From: CAVZRC01 sp052148775
GTDB lineage: Bacteria > Planctomycetota > Planctomycetia > Isosphaerales > Isosphaeraceae
NCBI GenBank assembly: GCA_052148775.1
Contig: JBKQHM010000369.1
Coordinates: forward strand, 1 to 14,630
Length of the DNA: 14,630 nt
Direction of reading: 5' to 3'
Positions 14,529 to 14,630 of this stretch are shown piece by piece; the first letter of the stretch is position 1; every line of letters begins with the position of its first letter. The translations under genes and the position numbers were made by a program. Below the pieces are notes generated by a model that did no database searches, was not told where the DNA came from, and saw only the letters and a list, made by a program, of their open reading frames with translations.

Positions 14529-14630
14529 AGGGCCAGCGCACGGCGTTTTCCCTGGTTTTTTCGGGGTTTTCTTCAATATATACTGCAATATCATGTGAGT
14601 TGTCTTAATTGTATTAGACTGTAGTGAGCA
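14529..14630 (-). other. AT-rich upstream region of the small gene
   Basis: Clearly richer in A/T than the rest of the window, with TATATATT on the minus strand near 14577-14584 as a possible -10 box and TTAAGACA upstream as a poor -35. Likely the promoter of the 87-residue gene; no gene is visible to the window edge. Confidence 0.3.

Noticed and set aside
14527..14560. Plus-strand terminator (CCAGGG...CCCTGGTTTTTT)
   Set aside because: No plus-strand gene ends here, the stem is only 6 bp and the loop is 17 nt; kept only as a note on the leader of the small gene.

Overview
The window looks like chromosomal DNA of a high-GC member of the Planctomycetota, probably close to Isosphaeraceae. Three things suggest this: a very large secreted protein joining a planctomycete-type cytochrome c domain (PSCyt1 style), a WD40 propeller and two pre-peptidase (PPC) domains; a palindromic interspersed repeat of the kind scattered through planctomycete genomes; and an integrase tail of planctomycete type. 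The taxonomic placement is inference from recognised families, with no database search behind it.

Left part, 1-4799, minus strand: a decayed defence island. It begins directly at the 3' end of a tRNA-Met(CAT) gene (4800-4873, minus) with an open C-terminal remnant resembling an integrase tail. Next come res (type III restriction subunit), a small MNT-type nucleotidyltransferase, a HEPN/DUF86 (HepT-like) protein, and mod (type III DNA methyltransferase, running off the left edge). The junctions are ATGA, ATGA and TGATG overlaps, so this was one translationally coupled operon. Both restriction-modification genes are broken. res has lost the helicase ATPase core (Walker A to DExH, out of frame) and, by a second in-frame deletion, the second helicase domain. 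mod carries a frameshift exactly at its catalytic DPPY motif, although its reading frame stays open for nearly 600 codons afterwards. The two small genes between them are intact, but the usual catalytic residues of the MNT antitoxin and the Tyr that its relatives AMPylate on HEPN are both replaced. That paired loss is the most interesting signal here.

Middle part, 5103-10219: ordinary chromosomal genes. These are ettA (ABC-F translation factor, plus), an SGNH hydrolase overlapping by GTGA with a crotonase-fold protein that lacks both catalytic glutamates (plus), a HAD phosphatase (minus), and a divergently transcribed sugar-phosphate isomerase/epimerase-like TIM barrel (plus).

Right part, 10220-14630: a 75-nt imperfect palindrome lies between convergent genes. 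Then comes the 1220-residue cytochrome c/WD40/PPC protein (minus), preceded by three tandem copies of a hairpin-forming 28-29-nt repeat. Last is an 87-residue protein of unknown function (minus) with a strong ribosome binding site. The many long open frames opposite the real genes are by-products of high GC codon use and were not annotated.
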